Source: Carboxylicivirga sp.
Lineage (GTDB): Bacteria > Bacteroidota > Bacteroidia > Bacteroidales > Marinilabiliaceae
Direction of reading: 5' to 3'
DNA length: 64,000 nt
Assembly: GCA_025210475.1 (NCBI GenBank)
Contig: JAOARW010000063.1
Span: 123,163 to 187,162, forward strand
Shown: positions 63,927 to 64,000 of the stretch, piece after piece
How the letters are laid out: each line of letters starts with the position of its first letter
Numbering within the stretch: the stretch's first letter is position 1
Made by a program: the position numbers and the translations under genes
Notes under the pieces: generated by a model
Database searches by the model: none
Seen by the model: the letters and a program-made list of their open reading frames with translations, nothing else
What the model was told of the DNA's origin: nothing

Positions 63927-64000
63927 TCATTGTTCCACTAAATCAATAGAAAGTTGAAGCATTTCAAAGATATTCGCAGAACGCTTAATCCAGGTATCAA
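63927..64000 (-). CDS. Possible 3' end of a gene running out of the window
   Basis: On the minus strand an open frame enters from the right edge and ends with TGA at 63929-63927. The 23 visible residues (DTWIKRSANIFEML, then QLSIDLVEQ) look like an amphipathic helical protein C-terminus, and the 80-nt gap to the next start is normal. Too short to identify or to exclude chance. Confidence 0.3.
   Translation of the reverse strand, partial: DTWIKRSANIFEMLQLSIDLVEQ

Noticed and set aside
1..64000. Mobile elements, CRISPR arrays, tRNA or rRNA genes, origin
   Set aside because: No transposase or integrase, no regularly spaced repeats, and no tRNA cloverleaf or rRNA sequence was seen in any intergenic gap.

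Overview
The window is a chromosomal segment of a Bacteroidota bacterium, most likely a marine or gut-type anaerobe or facultative anaerobe near the Marinilabiliales/Bacteroidales. Evidence: a SusC/SusD pair, a FecR-controlled ECF sigma factor, GLPGLI, DUF4494, DUF3109, DUF3667 and DUF4838 proteins, a PorE-like type IX secretion component, AT-rich intergenic DNA, and -7 elements of the Bacteroidota form TAnnTTTG. An oxygen-sensitive glycyl-radical enzyme with its activase indicates anaerobic growth. No rRNA, tRNA, CRISPR array, transposase or phage gene was seen. The taxonomic placement is inference.

Layout. 0-4.8 kb: 3' part of a SusC receptor and its SusD lipoprotein, closed by a strong terminator. 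4.9-9.4 kb (minus): late cobalamin operon cobQ-cobD-cbiB-cobT with translationally coupled ends. 9.5-14 kb: DUF3667 membrane protein, DUF3109 Cys-rich protein, SRPBCC/GyrI protein, and a GHL10 lipid-free secreted glycosidase-like protein. 14-20 kb: a large hybrid histidine kinase followed 4 nt later by a secreted LamG-endonuclease/exonuclease/phosphatase lipoprotein. 20-23.3 kb: ECF sigma, FecR anti-sigma, and a barrel-less STN/carboxypeptidase-regulatory protein. 23.4-29.8 kb: serine-less ACP-like protein, Omp85-like barrel, DUF4494, transaldolase, L-serine dehydratase, NfeD and SPFH proteins. 30-32 kb: a Cys-rich miniprotein that runs into a large multibranched inverted-repeat element, an exported protein, and an orphan TonB plug protein. 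32-42 kb: SBF-like transporter, DUF4838/discoidin lipoprotein, small membrane protein, sensor kinase, PorE-like protein, MltF-like lytic transglycosylase. 41.9-45.4 kb (minus): trans-4-hydroxy-L-proline dehydratase and its radical-SAM activase. 45.8-50.1 kb (minus): GLPGLI protein and two sulfatases. 50.2-63.8 kb: accessory region with the most unusual content.

The accessory region holds, on the minus strand, a divergent sigma factor overlapping a zinc-type membrane anti-sigma factor, then a rhomboid protease fused to a TonB-plug-like C-terminal module, then (12 nt later) a two-PDZ RseP/site-2-protease homologue whose HExxH motif is replaced (LIFGK). Together these resemble a regulated-intramembrane-proteolysis signalling module with an inactive S2P and a plug-bearing rhomboid. 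It is flanked by three secreted proteins of unknown function and a membrane-anchored TPR-CHAT caspase-like protease. This is the best candidate for an undescribed system. Its function as one unit is inferred from co-orientation, spacing and domain logic only.
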